Source: Calliopsis andreniformis
Lineage: Eukaryota > Arthropoda > Insecta > Hymenoptera > Andrenidae
Length of the DNA: 64,000 nt
Assembly (NCBI RefSeq): GCF_051401765.1
Contig: NW_027480422.1
Coordinates: forward strand, 19,486,001-19,550,000
Direction: 5' to 3'
The notes beneath the pieces are model-generated. The model saw nothing but the letters and a program-made list of their open reading frames with translations. It had not been told where the DNA came from and did not search any database. Made by a program: the position numbers and the translations under genes. Each line of letters starts with the position of its first letter. Positions within the stretch are counted from its first letter, which is position 1. This document shows, piece after piece, positions 1 to 13,400 of the stretch.

Positions 1-472
1 ATATACGATGGAAAAGCTGTTGTATTTATATTGTATTTTATGCTTCTGGCGTTGACTTCTTAGGCCCTAACTATTCGATCTGGTGGAACAATGACCTAGA
101 GCGAAGCCTAGGTTACCCGGAACTTCGAAATGACCATAACTTTCACACTGGTTGCAATTATTCGTTTTATACAATGGAAAAACTGTTCTATTTATTTTGT
201 ATTTTATGCTTCGGGAGCTGAATTCTAGGTCCCTAGCTATTCGATCTGGTGGAGCAACGGCCTAGAGTGAAGCCTAGGTTACCGGGAACATAGAAATGAC
301 CAGTACTTTCACACTGGATGCAGTTATTCCTGTTATACGATGGAAAAACTGTTGCATTTTAATTGTATTTTATGCCTCTGGCGTTGACTTCTAAGTCCCT
401 AGGTATTCGATCTGGTGGAGCAAGGCCCTGGAGCGAAGCCTAGGTAGCCCGGAACGTAGAAATGACCATTAC

Positions 473-825
473 CTTCACACTTCTTGCTATTATACATTTC
501 ATACGATGGAAAAACTGTTGTACTTATGTTGTATTTTGTTCTTCTGGCGTTGAATTCTAAGTCCCTAGCTATTCGATCTGGTGGAGCAATGCCCTAGTGT
601 GAAGCCTAGGTTGCCCGGAACGTAGAAATGACCATACCTTTCACACTGGTTGCAATTATTCCTGTTATACAAGGGAATAACTGTTGTATTTATATTGCAG
701 TTTATGCTTCTGGCGTTGACTTCTTAGGCCCTAACTATCCGATCTGGTGGAGCAACGCCCTACAGTGAAGCCTAGGTTGCCTGTAACGTAGAAATGACCA
801 TACATTTCACACTGATTACAATTAT
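473..825 (+). repeat. Exact duplication, first copy (353 bp)
   Basis: By eye this stretch is identical to 1137-1489, 664 bp (4 x 166) downstream. Upstream the two copies differ (CCATTAC against CATAAC just before CTTCACAC). Downstream they part at ATTATTCGTATT against ATTATTCCTGTT. Neighbouring monomers differ at many positions, so an exact match of this length points to a recent duplication or conversion tract. Confidence 0.85.
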
Positions 826-1136
826 TCGTATTATACGATGGAAAATTTGTTGTATTTATATTGTATTTTAACCTTCTGGCGTTGACTTCTAAGGCCGCAG
901 CTATCCGATCTGGTGGAGCAACGCCCTAGAGTGAAGCCTAGGTTGCACGGAACGTAGATATGACCATACCTTTCACACTGGTTGCAATTATTCCTGTTAT
1001 ACCAGGGAAAAACTGTTGTATTTATATTGTATTTTATGCTTCTCGCGTCGACTTCCTGGGCCCTAACTATTGTATCTGGAGGAGCAACGCCCTAGAGTGA
1101 AGCCTAGGTTGCCCGGAACGTAGAAATGACCATAAC

Positions 1137-1489
1137 CTTCACACTTCTTGCTATTATACATTTCATACGATGGAAAAACTGTTGTACTTATGTTGTATTT
1201 TGTTCTTCTGGCGTTGAATTCTAAGTCCCTAGCTATTCGATCTGGTGGAGCAATGCCCTAGTGTGAAGCCTAGGTTGCCCGGAACGTAGAAATGACCATA
1301 CCTTTCACACTGGTTGCAATTATTCCTGTTATACAAGGGAATAACTGTTGTATTTATATTGCAGTTTATGCTTCTGGCGTTGACTTCTTAGGCCCTAACT
1401 ATCCGATCTGGTGGAGCAACGCCCTACAGTGAAGCCTAGGTTGCCTGTAACGTAGAAATGACCATACATTTCACACTGATTACAATTAT
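1137..1489 (+). repeat. Exact duplication, second copy (353 bp)
   Basis: Partner of 473-825, offset 664 bp. It includes the unusual ATTGCAGTTTATGC core and the TTGCCTGTAACG variant, both shared with the first copy. Confidence 0.85.
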
Positions 1490-2158
1490 TCCTGTTATAC
1501 GGTGGAAAAACTGTTGTATTTCTATTGTGTTTTATGCTTCTGGCGTTGACTTCTAAGTACCTAGCTACTCGATCTGTTGGAGCAACGCCCTACAGCGAAA
1601 CCTAGGTTGCCCGGAACGTAGAAATGACCATACCTTTCACACTGGTTGCAATTATTCCTGGTATACAAGGGAACAACTGTTGTATTTATATTGCAGTTTA
1701 AGCTTCTGGCGTTGACTTCTTAGGCCCTAACTATCCGATCTGGTGGAACAATGCCCTAGAGTGAAGCCTAGGTTGCGCGGAACTTCGAAATGACCATAAC
1801 TTTCACACAGGTTGCAATTATTCGTTTTATACAATGTTAAAGCTGTTCTTTTAATTTTGTATTTTATGCCTCGGGCGTTGACTTCTAAGGCCCTAGCTAT
1901 TCGATTTGGTGGACCAACGCCCTAGAGTGGTGCCTATGTTGCCCGAATCGTAGAGATGACCATTACTTTCACACTGGTTGCAATTATTCATGCTATACGA
2001 TGGAAAAACTGTTGTATTTCTATTGTGTTTTATGCTTCTGGCGTTAACTTCTAAGTCCCTAGCTACTCGATCTGGTGGAGCAACGCCCTACAGCGAAACC
2101 TAGGTTGCCCGGAACGTAGAAATGACCTTTACTTTCACACTGTTTGCAAATATACATT

Positions 2159-2770
2159 ATATACGATGGAAAAGCTGTTGTATTTATATTGTATTTTATG
2201 CTTCTGGCGTTGACTTCTTAGGCCCTAACTATTCGATCTGGTGGAACAATGACCTAGAGCGAAGCCTAGGTTGCCCGCAACTTCGAAATGACCATAACTT
2301 TCACACTGGTTGCAATTATTCGTTTTATACAATGGAAAAACTGTTCTATTTATTTTGTATTTTATGCTTCGGGAGCTGAATTCTAGGTCCCTAGCTATTC
2401 GATCTGGTGGAGCAACGGCCTAGAGTGAAGCCTAGGTTACCGGGAACATAGAAATGACCAGTACTTTCACACTGGATGCAGTTATTCCTGTTATACGATG
2501 GAAAAACTGTTGCATTTTAATTGTATTTTATGCCTCTGGCGTTGACTTCTAAGTCCCTAGGTATTCGATCTGGTGGAGCAAGGCCCTGGAGCGAAGCCTA
2601 GGTAGCCCGGAACGTAGAAATGACCATTACCTTCACACTTCTTGCTATTATACATTTCATACGATGGAAAAACTGTAGTACTTATGTTGTATTTTGTTCT
2701 TCTGGCGTTGAATTCTAAGTCCCTAGCTAATCGATCTGGTGGAGCAATGCCCTAGTGTGAAGCCTAGGTT
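2159..2770 (+). repeat. 13-mer HOR second copy, switching template at its end
   Basis: Copy of bases 1-612 with offset 2,158 bp. Near 2770 the sequence stops following position ~612 (TTGCCCGG) and instead follows the monomer at ~943 (TTGCACGG, then GTAGATATGACC at 954 and 2780, offset 1,826 = 11 x 166). The change falls at the same place in the monomer, so the register is kept. Confidence 0.8.
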
Positions 2771-2779
2771 GCACGGAAC

Positions 2780-4085
2780 GTAGATATGACCATACCTTTC
2801 GCACTGGTTGCAATTATTCCTGTTATACCAGGGAAAAACTGTTGTATTTATATTGTATTTTATGCTTCTCGCGTCGACTTCCTGGGACCTAACTATTGTA
2901 TCTGGAGGAGCAACGCCCTAGAGTGAAGCCTAGGTTGCCCGGAACGTAGAAATGACCATAACCTTCATACTGATTGCAATTATTCGTTTTATACGATGGA
3001 AAAACTGTTGTACTTATATTGTATGTTATGGCTCTGGTGTTGACTCCTAAGGCCGTAGCTATTCGATCTGGTGGAACAAAGCCCTAGAGTGAAGCCTAGG
3101 TTGCCCGAAACGTAGAAATGACCATCACTTTCACACTGGTTGCAATTATTCCTGTTATACGATGGAAGGACTGTTGTATCTATTTTGTTTTTTATGCTTC
3201 TGGCGTTGACTTCTTAGGTCCTAACTATTGGATCTGGTGGAGCAACGCCCTCTGATGTAGCCCAAGTTGCCCGGAACGTAGAAATGACCATAACTTTCAT
3301 ACTGATTGCAATTATTCGTATTATACGATGGAAAATCTGTTGTATTTATATTGTATTTTAACCTTCTGGCGTTGACTTCTAAGGCCGTAGCTATTCGATG
3401 TGGTGCAGCAACGCCCTGGAGTGAAGCCTAGGTTGCACGGAACGTAGAAATACCCATTACTTCCACACTGTTTGCAATTATTCCTGTTATACGATGGAAA
3501 AACTGTTGTATTTCTATTTTATTTTACGCTTCTGGCGTTGACTTCTTAGGCCCTAACTATTCGACCTGGTGGAGCAACGCTCTAGAGAGAAGCCTAGATT
3601 GCCCGGAACGTAGAAATGACCATTACCTTCTGGCTTGTTGCAATTATTCCTGTTGTACGATGATAAAGCCGCTGTATTTTTATTGTATTTTATGCGTCTG
3701 GAGTTGTATTCTAAGGCCGTAACTATTCGATGTGGTGGAGCAACGCCCTAGAGCGAAACCTAGGTTGCCCTGAACGTAGAAATGACCATTACTTTCACAC
3801 TGGTTGCAATTATTCCTGTTATACGGTGGACAAACTGGTGGATTTTTATTGTACGTTATACTTCTGGCGTTGACTTCTTAGGCCCTAACTATCGGATCTG
3901 GTGGAGCAACGCCTCCAGTGAAGCCTAGGTTGCGCGGAACGTAGAAATGACCATAACCTTCATACTGAGTGCAATTATTCGTCTTATACGATGGAAAAGC
4001 TGTTGGACTTATATTGTATGTTATGCCTCTGGCGTTGACTCCTAAGGTCGTAGCTATTCGATGTGGTGGAGCAATGCCCTAGAGT
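2780..4085 (+). repeat. 15-mer HOR, shared part, copy 1
   Basis: About eight monomers matching 5267-6572 at an offset of 2,487 bp. Shared rare variants include GTAGATATGACC, the SalI-type TCTCGCGTCGACTTCC, GATGGAAGGACTG and GTGGACAAACTGG. The copies part after the GTCGTAGCTATTCGATG monomer. Confidence 0.8.
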
Positions 4086-5266
4086 GAAGCCTAGGTTGCC
4101 CGGAACGTAGAAATGACCATCACTTTCACACTGGTTGCAATTATTCCTGTTATACGATTGAAAGACTGTTGTACCTATTTTGTTTTTTATGCTTCTGGCG
4201 TTGACTTCTTAGGTCCTAACTATTGGATCTGGTGGAGCAACGCCCTCTGATGAAGCCCAGGTTGCCCGGAACGTAGAAATGACCATAAATTTCATATTGA
4301 TTGCAATTATTCGTATTATACGATGGAAAATCTGTTGTATTTATATTGTATTTTAACCTTCTGGCGTTGACTTCTAAGGCCGTAGCTATTCGATGTGGTG
4401 CAGCAACGCCCTGGAGTGAAGCCTAGGTTGCCCTGATCGTAGAAATGACCATATCTTTCACACTGGTTGCAATTATTCCTGTTAATCGATGGAAAAACTG
4501 TTGTATTTCTATTGTATTTTATGCTTCTGGCGTTGACTTCTTAGGCCCTAACTATTCGATCTGGTGGAGCAACGCCCTAGAGAGAAGCCTAGATTTCCCG
4601 GAACGTATAAATGACCATTACCTTCAGGCATATTGCAATTGTTCCTGTTATAGGATGAAGGAACTGTTGTATTTTTCCTGTGTTTTATGCGTCTGGAGTT
4701 GTTTTCTAAGGCCCTAACTATTCGACCTGGTGGAGCAACGCCCTAGAGTGAAGCCTAGGTTGCACGGAACGTAGAAATGCCCATTACTTTCACACTGGTT
4801 GTAATTATTCCTGTTATATGATGGAATAACTGTTGTATTTATATTTTATTTTATGCTTCTGGCGTTGACTTCTAACGCCCTAGCTATTTGATCTGGTGGT
4901 GCAACGCTCTAGGGTGAAGCCTAGGTTGCCGGAACTTAGAAATGCCCATTACTTTCATACTGGTTGTAATCATTCCTGTTACACGATGGAATAACTGTTG
5001 TATTTTTATTTTATTTTGTGCTTCTGGCGTTGACTTCTTAGGTCCTAACTATTGGATCTTGTGGAGCAACGCCCTCTGATGAAGCCCAGGTTGCCCGGAA
5101 CGTAGAAATGACCATAAATTTCATACTGATTGCAATTATTCGTATTATACGATGGAAAATCTGTTGTATTTATATTGTATTTTAACCTTCTGGCGTTGAC
5201 TTCTAAGGCCATACTATTCGATGTGGTGGAGCAGCGCCCTAGAGTGAAGCCTAGGTTGCCCGGAAC

Positions 5267-6572
5267 GTAGATATGACCATACCTTTCACACTGGTTGCAA
5301 TTATTCCTGTTATACCAGGAAAAAACTGTTGTATTTATATTGTATTTTATGCTTCTCGCGTCGACTTCCTGGGCCCTAACTATTGTATCTGGAGGAGCAA
5401 CGCCCTAGAGTGAAGCCTAGGTTGCCCGGAACGTAGAAATGACCATAACCTTCATACTGATTGCAATTATTCGTTTTATACGATGGAAAAACTGTTGTAC
5501 TTATATTGTATGTTATGGCTCTGGTGTTGACTCCTAAGGCCGTAGCTATTCGATCTGGTGGAACAAAGCCCTAGAGTAAAGCCTAGGTTGCCCGGAACGT
5601 AGAAATGACCATCACTTTCACACTGGTTGCAATTATTCCTGTTATACGATGGAAGGACTGTTGTATCTATTTTGTTTTTTATGCTTCTGGCGTTGACTTC
5701 TTAGGTCCTAACTATTGGATCTGGTGGAGCAACGCCCTCTGATGAAGCCCAAGTTGCCCGGAACGTAGAAATGACCATAACTTTCATACTGATTGCAATT
5801 ATTCGTATTATACGATGGAAAATCTGCTGTATTTATATTGTATTTTAACCTTCTGGCGTTGACTTCTAAGGCCGTAACTATTCGATGTGGTGCAGCAACG
5901 CCCTGGAGTGAAGCCTAGGTTGCACGGAACGTAGAAATACCCATTACTTCCACACTGTTTGCAATTATTCCTGTTATACGATGGAAAAACTGTTGTATTT
6001 CTATTTTATTTTATGCTTCTGGCGTTGACTTCTTAGGCCCTAACTATTTGACCTGGTGGAGCAACGCTCTAGAGAGAAGCCTTGATTGCCCGGAACGTAG
6101 AAGTGACCATTACCTTCTGGCTTGTTGCAATTATTCCTGTTGTACGATGAAAAAGCCGCTGTATTTTTATTGTATTTTATGCGTCTGGAGTTGTATTCTA
6201 AGGCCGTAACTATTCGATGTGGTGGAGCAACGCCCTAGAGCGAAACCTAGGTTGCCCTGAACGTAGAAATGACCATTACTTTCACACTGGTTGCAATTAT
6301 TCCTGTTATACGGTGGACAAACTGGTGGATTTTTATTGTACGTTATGCTTCTGGCGTTGACTTCTTAGGCCCTAACTATCGGATCTGGTGGAGCAACGCC
6401 TCCAGTGAAGCCTAGGTTGCCCGGAACGTAGAAATGACCATAACCTTCATACTGAGTGCAATTATTCGTCTTATACGATGGAAAAGCTGTTGGACTTATA
6501 TTGTATGTTATGCCTCTGGCGTTGACTCCTAAGGTCGTAGCTATTCGATGTGGTGGAGCAATGCCCTAGTGT
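5267..6572 (+). repeat. 15-mer HOR, shared part, copy 2
   Basis: Partner of 2780-4085. Its later part (from 5931) is at the same time the start of the 13/10-mer HOR series, so the two repeat systems overlap. Confidence 0.8.
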
Positions 6573-8086
6573 GAAGCCTAGGTTGCCCGGAACGTAGAAA
6601 TGACCATACCTTTCACACTGGTTGCAATTATTCCTGTTATACAAGGGAATAACTGTTGTATTTATATTGCAGTTTATGCTCCTGGCGTTGACTTCTTGGG
6701 CCCTAACTATTCGATCTTGTGGAGCAACGCCGTAGAGTGAAGCCTAGGGTGCCCGGAACGTAGAAATGGCCATTGCTTTCACACTGGTTGCAATTATTCG
6801 TATTATACGATGGAAAAACTGTTGTATTTATATTGTATTTTATGCTTCTGGAGTTGTTTTCTAAGGCCCTAACTATTCGACCTGGTGGACCAACGCCCTA
6901 GAGTGAAGCCTAGGTTGCCCGGAACGTAGAACTGACCATAACTTTCACACTGGTTGCAATTATTCGTTTTATACCGTGGGAAAACTGTTGTATTTATAAT
7001 GTATTTTATGCGTCTGGAGTTGTTTTCTAAGGCCCTAACTATTCGACCTGGTGGAGCAACGCCCTAAAGAGAAGCCTAGATTTCCCGGAACGTAGAAATG
7101 ACCATTACCTTCAGGCATGTTGCAATTGTTCCTGTTACAGGATGAAGGAACTGTTGTATTTTTCTTGTGTTTTATGCGTCTGGAGTTGTTTTCTAAGGCC
7201 CTAACTATTCGACTTGGTGGAGCAACGCCCTAGATGAAGCCTAGGTTGCACGGAACGTAGAAATGCCCATTACTTTCACACTGCTTGTAATTATTCCTGT
7301 TATATGATTGAATAACTGTTGTATTTATATTTTATTTTATGCTTCTGGCGTTGACATCTTAGGCCCTAGCTATTTGATCTGGTGGTGCAACGCTCTAGGG
7401 TGAAGCCTAGGTTGCCCGGAACTTAGAAGTGACCATCACCTTCACTCTGGTTGCTATTATTCCTGTTATACGATGGAAAAATTGTTGTATTTTTATTGTA
7501 TTTTATGCTTCGGGCGTTGACTTCTAAGGCCGTAGCTATTCGATCTGGTATAGCAACGCCCTAGAGTTAAGTCTAGGATGCCCGGAACGTAGAAATGGCC
7601 ATTGCATTCACACTGGTTGCAATTATTCGTATTATACGATGGAAAAACTGTTGTATTTACATTGTATTTTATGCTTCTGGTGTAGACATCTTAGGCCCTA
7701 GCTATTCGATCTGGAGGAACAACGCCCTAGAGTGAAGCCTAGGTTGCCCGGGACGTAGAAATGACCATCACTTTCACACTGGTTGCAATTATTCCTGTTA
7801 TACGATTGAAAGACTGTTGTACCTATTTTGTTTTTTATGCTTCTGGCGTTGACTTCTTAGGTCCTAACTATTGGATCTGGTGGAGCAACGCCCTCTGATG
7901 AAGCCCAGGTTGCCCGGAACGTAGAAATGACCATAAATTTCATATTGATTGCAATTATTCGTATTATACGATGGAAAATCTGTTGTATTTATATTGTATT
8001 TTAACCTTCTGGCGTTGACTTCTAAGGCCATAGCTATTCGATGTGGTGCAGCAACGCCCTGGAGTGAAGCCTAGGTTGCACGGAAC
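5931..8086 (+). repeat. 13-monomer HOR unit (2,156 bp)
   Basis: Ten monomers that recur in the next two units, followed by three more (7589-8086) carrying GCATTCACAC / GGTGTAGACATC, GATTGAAAGACTG and ATAAATTTCATATTG. Those three are absent from the next unit. Confidence 0.85.
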
Positions 8087-9744
8087 GTAGAAATACCCAT
8101 TACTTCCACACTGTTTGCAATTATTCCTGTTATACGATGGAAAAACTGTTGTATTTCTATTTTATTTTATGCTTCTGGCGTTGACTTCTTAGGCCCTAAC
8201 TATTTGACCTGGTGGAGCAACGCTCTAGAGAGAAGCCTTGATTGCCCGGAACGTAGAAGTGACCATTACCTTCTGGCTTGTTGCAATTATTCCTGTTGTA
8301 CGATGAAAAAGCCGCTGTATTTTTATTGTATTTTATGCGTCTGGAGTTGTATTCTAAGGCCGTAACTATTCGATGTGGTGGAGCAACGCCCTAGAGCGAA
8401 ACCTAGGTTGCCCTGAACGTAGAAATGACCATTACTTTCACACTGGTTGCAATTATTCCTGTTATACGGTGGACAAACTGGTGGATTTTTATTGTACGTT
8501 ATGCTTCTGGCGTTGACTTCTTAGGCCCTAACTATCGGATCTGGTGGAGCAACGCCTCCAGTGAAGCCTAGGTTGCCCGGAACGTAGAAATGACCATAAC
8601 CTTCATACTGAGTGCAATTATTCGTCTTATACGATGGAAAAGCTGTTGGACTTATATTGTATGTTATGCCTCTGGCGTTGACTCCTAAGGTCGTAGCTAT
8701 TCGATGTGGTGGACCAATGCCCTAGTGTGAAGCCTAGGTTGCCCGGAACGTAGAAATGACCATACCTTTCACACTGGTTGCAATTATTCCTGTTATACAA
8801 GGGAATAACTGTTGTATTTATATTGCAGTTTATGCTCCTGGCGTTGACTTCTTAGGCCCTAACTATTCGATCTTGTGGAGCAACGCCGTAGAGTGAAGCC
8901 TAGGGTGCCCGGAACGTAGAAATGGCCATTGCTTTCACACTGGTTGCAATTATTCGTATTATACGATGGAAAAACTGTTGTATTTATATTGTATTTTATG
9001 CTTCTGGAGTTGTTTTCTAAGGCCCTAACTATTCGACCTGGTGGACCAACGCCCTAGAGTGAAGCCTAGGTTGCCCGGAACGTAGAACTGACCATAACTT
9101 TCACACTGGTTGCAATTATTCGTTTTATACCGTGGGAAAACTGTTGTATTTATAATGTATTTTATGCGTCTGGAGTTGTTTTCTAAGGCCCTAACTATTC
9201 GACCTGGTGGAGCAACGCCCTAGAGAGAAGCCTAGATTTCCCGGAACGTAGAAATGACCATTACCTTCAGGCATGTTGCAATTGTTCCTGTTACAGGATG
9301 AAGGAACTGTTGTATTTTTCTTGTGTTTTATGCGTCTGGAGTTGTTTTCTAAGGCCCTAACTATTCGACTTGGTGGAGCAACGCCCTAGATGAAGCCTAG
9401 GTTGCACGGAACGTAGAAATGCCCATTACTTTCACACTGCTTGTAATTATTCCTGTTATATGATGGAATAACTGTTGTATTTATATTTTATTTTATGCTT
9501 CTGGCGTTGACATCTTAGGCCCTAGCTATTTGATCTGGTGGTGCAACGCTCTAGGGTGAAGCCTAGGTTGCCCGGAACTTAGAAGTGACCATCACCTTCA
9601 CTCTGGATGCTATTATTCCTGTTATACGATGGAAAAATTGTTGTATTTTTATTGTATTTTATGCTTCGGGCGTTGACTTCTAAGGCCGTAGCTATTCGAT
9701 CTGGTATAGCAACGCCCTAGAGTTAAGTCTAGGATGCCCGGAAC
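8087..9744 (+). repeat. 10-monomer HOR unit (1,658 bp)
   Basis: Matches 5931-7588 with about five substitutions noticed by eye (for example GCAATG/CCAATG near 8713, GGTTGC/GGATGC near 9606, GATTG/GATGG near 9472). The three trailing monomers of the first unit are missing. Confidence 0.85.
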
Positions 9745-11402
9745 GTAGAAATGGCCATTACTTCCACACTGTTTGCAATTATTCCTGTGATACGATGGAA
9801 AAACTGTTGTATTTCTATTTTATTTTATGCTTCTGGCGTTGACTTCTTAGGCCCTAACTATTTGACCTGGTGGAGCAACGCTCTAGAGAGAAGCCTTGAT
9901 TGCCCGGAACGTAGAAGTGACCATTACCTTCTGGCTTGTTGCAATTATTCCTGTTGTACGATGAAAAAGCCGCTGTATTTTTATTGTATTTTATGCGTCT
10001 GGAGTTGTATTCTAAGGCCGTAACTATTCGATGTGGTGGAGCAACGCCCTAGAGCGAAACCTAGGTTGCCCTGAACGTAGAAATGACCATTACTTTCACA
10101 CTGGTTGCAATTATTCCTGTTATACGGTGGACAAACTGGTGGATTTTTATTGTACGTTATGCTTCTGGCGTTGACTTCTTAGGCCCTAACTATCGGATCT
10201 GGTGGAGCAACGCCTCCAGTGAAGCCTAGGTTGCCCGGAACGTAGAAATGACCATAACCTTCATACTGAGTGCAATTATTCGTCTTATACGATGGAAAAG
10301 CTGTTGGACTTATATTGTATGTTATGCCTCTGGCGTTGACTCCTAAGGTCGTAGCTATTCGATGTGGTGGAGCAATGCCCTAGTGTGAAGCCTAGGTTGC
10401 CCGGAACGTAGAAATGACCATACCTTTCACACTGGTTGCAATTATTCCTGTTATACAAGGGAATAACTGTTGTATTTATATTGCAGTTTATGCTCCTGGC
10501 GTTGACTTCTTAGGCCCTAACTATTCGATCTTGTGGAGCAACGCCGTAGAGTGAAGCCTAGGGTGCCCGGAACGTAGAAATGGCCATTGCTTTCACACTG
10601 GTTGCAATTATTCGTATTATACGATGGAAAAACTGTTGTATTTATATTGTATTTTATGCTTCTGGAGTTGTTTTCTAAGGCCCTAACTATTCGACCTGGT
10701 GGACCAACGCCCTAGAGTGAAGCCTAGGTTGCCCGGAACGTAGAACTGACCATAACTTTCACACTGGTTGCAATTATTCGTTTTATACCGTGGGAAAACT
10801 GTTGTATTTATAATGTATTTTATGCGTCCGGAGTTGTTTTCTAAGGCCCTAACTATTCGACCTGGTGGAGCAACGCCCTAGAGAGAAGCCTAGATTTCCC
10901 GGAACGTAGAAATGACCATTACCTTCAGGCATGTTGCAATTGTTCCTGTTACAGGATGAAGGAACTGTTGTATTTTTCTTGTGTTTTATGCGTCTGGAGT
11001 TGTTTTCTAAGGCCCTAACTATTCGACTTGGTGGAGCAACGCCCTAGATGAAGCCTAGGTTGCACGGAACGTAGAAATGCCCATTACTTTCACACTGGTT
11101 GTAATTATTCCTGTTATACGATGGAATAACTGTTGTATTTATATTTTATTTTATGCTTTGGCGTTGACATCTTAGGCCCTAGCTATTCGATCTGGTGGTG
11201 CAACGCTCTAGGGTGAAGCCTAGGTTGCCCGGTACTTAGAAGTGACCATCACCTTCACTCTGGTTGCTATTATTCCTGTTATACGATGGAAAAATTGTTG
11301 TATTTTTATTGTATTTTATGCTTCGGGCGTTGACTTCTAAGGCCGTAGCTATTCGATCTGGTATAGCAACGCCCTAGAGTTAAGTCTAGGATGCCCGGAA
11401 CG
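9745..11402 (+). repeat. 10-monomer HOR unit with chimeric first monomer
   Basis: Third copy at a 1,658-bp offset. Its first monomer begins like the one at 7589 (GTAGAAATGGCCATT) and continues like the one at 8087 (ACTTCCACACTG). After 11402 the trailing GCATTCACAC / GTGTAGACATC monomer returns (11403-11570), followed by more diverged copies of the other two. Confidence 0.85.
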
Positions 11403-11900
11403 TAGAAATGGCCATTGCATTCACACTGGTTGCAATTATTCGTATTATACGATGGAAAAACTGTTGTATTTACATTGTATTTTATGCTTCTGGTGTAGAC
11501 ATCTTAGGCCCTAGCTATTCGATCTGGAGGAACAACGCCCTAGAGTGAAGCCTAGGTTGCCCGGGACGTAGAAATGACCATCACTTTCACACTGGTTGCA
11601 ATTATTCCTGTTATAAGATGGAAAAACTCTTGGAACTATTTTGTATTTTATGCTTCTGGCGTTGACTTCTTATGTCCTAACTATTGGATCTGGTGGAGCA
11701 ACGCCCTCTGGTGAAGCCCAGGTTGCCGGGAACGTAGAAATGACCATAACTTTCATACTGATTGCAATTATTCGTATTACACGATGGAAAATCTGATGTA
11801 TTTATATTGTATTTTAACCTTCTGGCGTTGACTTCTAAGGCCGTAGCTATTCGATGTGGTGCAGCAACGCCCTGGAGTGAAGCCTAGGTTGCCCTGATCG

Positions 11901-13400
11901 TAGAAATGACCATATCCTTCACACTGGTTGCTATTATTCCTGTTATACGATGGAAAAACTGTTGTATTTTTATTGTATTTTATGCTTCGGGCGTTGACTT
12001 CTAAGGCCGTAGCTATTCGATCTGGTAGAGCAACGCCCTAGAGTTAAGTCTAGGATGCCCGGAACGTAGATATGGCCATTGCTTTCACACTGGTTGCACT
12101 TATTCGTTTGATACGATGGAAAAGCTCTTGTACATATATCGTGTTTTATGCTTCTAGCGTTGACTTCTTAGGACCTAACTATTCGATCTGGTGGAGCAAC
12201 GCCCTATGGTGAAGCCTAGGTTACCCGAAACGTAGAGATGACCATTACTTTCACACTGGTTGCAATTACTCCTGTTATATGTTAGAAAAACTGTTGTGTC
12301 CCTATTGTATTTTATGATTATGGCGTTGACTTCTAAGGCCGCAGCTATTCGATGTGATGGAGCAACGCCCAAGAGTGAAGCGTAGCTTGCCCGGAACGTA
12401 GAAATGACCATTACTTTCACACTGGTTGCAACTATTCCTTTTATACGAAGGAAAAGCTGTTGTATTTTTATTGTATTTTATGCTTCTGGCGTTGACTTCT
12501 AAGTCCCTAGCTATTCGATCTGGTGGAGCAACGCCCTTAAGCGAAGCCTAGGTTGCCCGGAACGTAGAAATGACCTGTACTTTCACACTGGTTGCAATTA
12601 TTCCTGTTATACGATGGAAAAACTGTTGTACTTATGTTGTATTTTAGGCTTCTGGCGTTGAATTCTAAGTTCCTAACTATTCGATCTGGTGGAGCTACGC
12701 CCTAGAGTGAAGCCTAGGTTACCCGGAACATAGAAATGACCAGTACTTTCACACTGGTTGCAGCTTTCCTGTTATACGATGGAAAAACTGTTTCATTTTT
12801 GTTGTATTTTGTGCTTCTGGCGTCGTATTCAAAGTCCCTATCTATTCGATCTGGTGGAGCAACGCCCTGGAGTTAAGCCTAGGTTGCCGGGAACGTAGAA
12901 ATGACCATAACTTTCACACTGGTTGCAATCATTCACTTTATACGATGGAAAAGCTGTTGTATTTATATTGTATTTCATGCTTCTGGAGTTGACTTCTAAG
13001 GCCGTAGCTATTCGATGTGGTGGAGCAACGCCCAAGAGTGAAACCTAGGTTGCCCGGAACGTAGAAATGACCATTACCTTCACACTGTTTGCGATTATTC
13101 ATTTTATACGATGGTAAAACTGTTGTCCTTATGTTGTATTTTATTCTTCTGGCGTTGAATTCTAAGTCCCTAGCTATTCGATCTGGTGGAGCAACACCCT
13201 AGGGTGAAGCCTAGGTTACCCGGAGCGTAGAAATGACCTGTACTTTCACACTGGTTGCAATTACTCCTGTTATACTATAGAAAAACTGTTGCATTTTTAT
13301 AGTATTTTATGCTTCTGGCGTTAAATTCTAAGTCCCTAACTATGCGATCTGGTGGAGCAACGCCCTACAGTTAAGCCCAGTTGCCCGGAACCTAGGAATG
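11901..13400 (+). repeat. Array segment 3 entry: family switch and left flank block
   Basis: The first monomers (to about 12170) still resemble segment 2. From about 12330 the variants GATGTGATGGAGC, GCCCAAGAGTGAA, TTGAATTC and GCAGCTTTCCTG appear. The stretch 12330-13400 is closely matched by 23090-24660, where extra monomers are inserted and one is missing (offsets change from 10,609 bp at 12841 to 11,272 bp at 13091, a gain of four monomers). No gene. Confidence 0.75.

Larger units (their letters stand above)
1..2770 (+). repeat. Array segment 1: EcoRI-type monomers with 13-mer repeat
   Basis: About 17 monomers. Several carry the TTGAATTCTAAG variant (GAATTC, e.g. near 549, 1213 and 2708) and the GACCAGTACTTTC / GGATGCAG variant. 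Both also mark the 12-36 kb island, so this segment belongs with that family rather than with the DNA that follows. Bases 1-612 recur at 2159-2770 with an offset of 2,158 bp (13 x 166). No gene is present. Confidence 0.85.
2771..11900 (+). repeat. Array segment 2: nested 15-, 13- and 10-monomer HORs
   Basis: About 55 monomers of the non-EcoRI family (TTCTTAGG, TTCTAAGGCCGTAG and GGAGTTGTTTTC types). Three anchor variants recur at fixed offsets. GTAGAAATACCCATT is at 3444, 5931 and 8087, with a chimeric version at 9745. GTGGACAAACTGGTGG is at 3826, 6313, 8469 and 10127. GAAAAGCTGTTGGAC is near 6481, 8637 and 10295. The offsets are 2,487 (15-mer), 2,156 (13-mer) and 1,658 bp (10-mer). The stretch 4110-4420 also recurs near 7758-8070 (offset 3,648 bp). 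No genes; I saw no GAATTC here. Confidence 0.88.
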
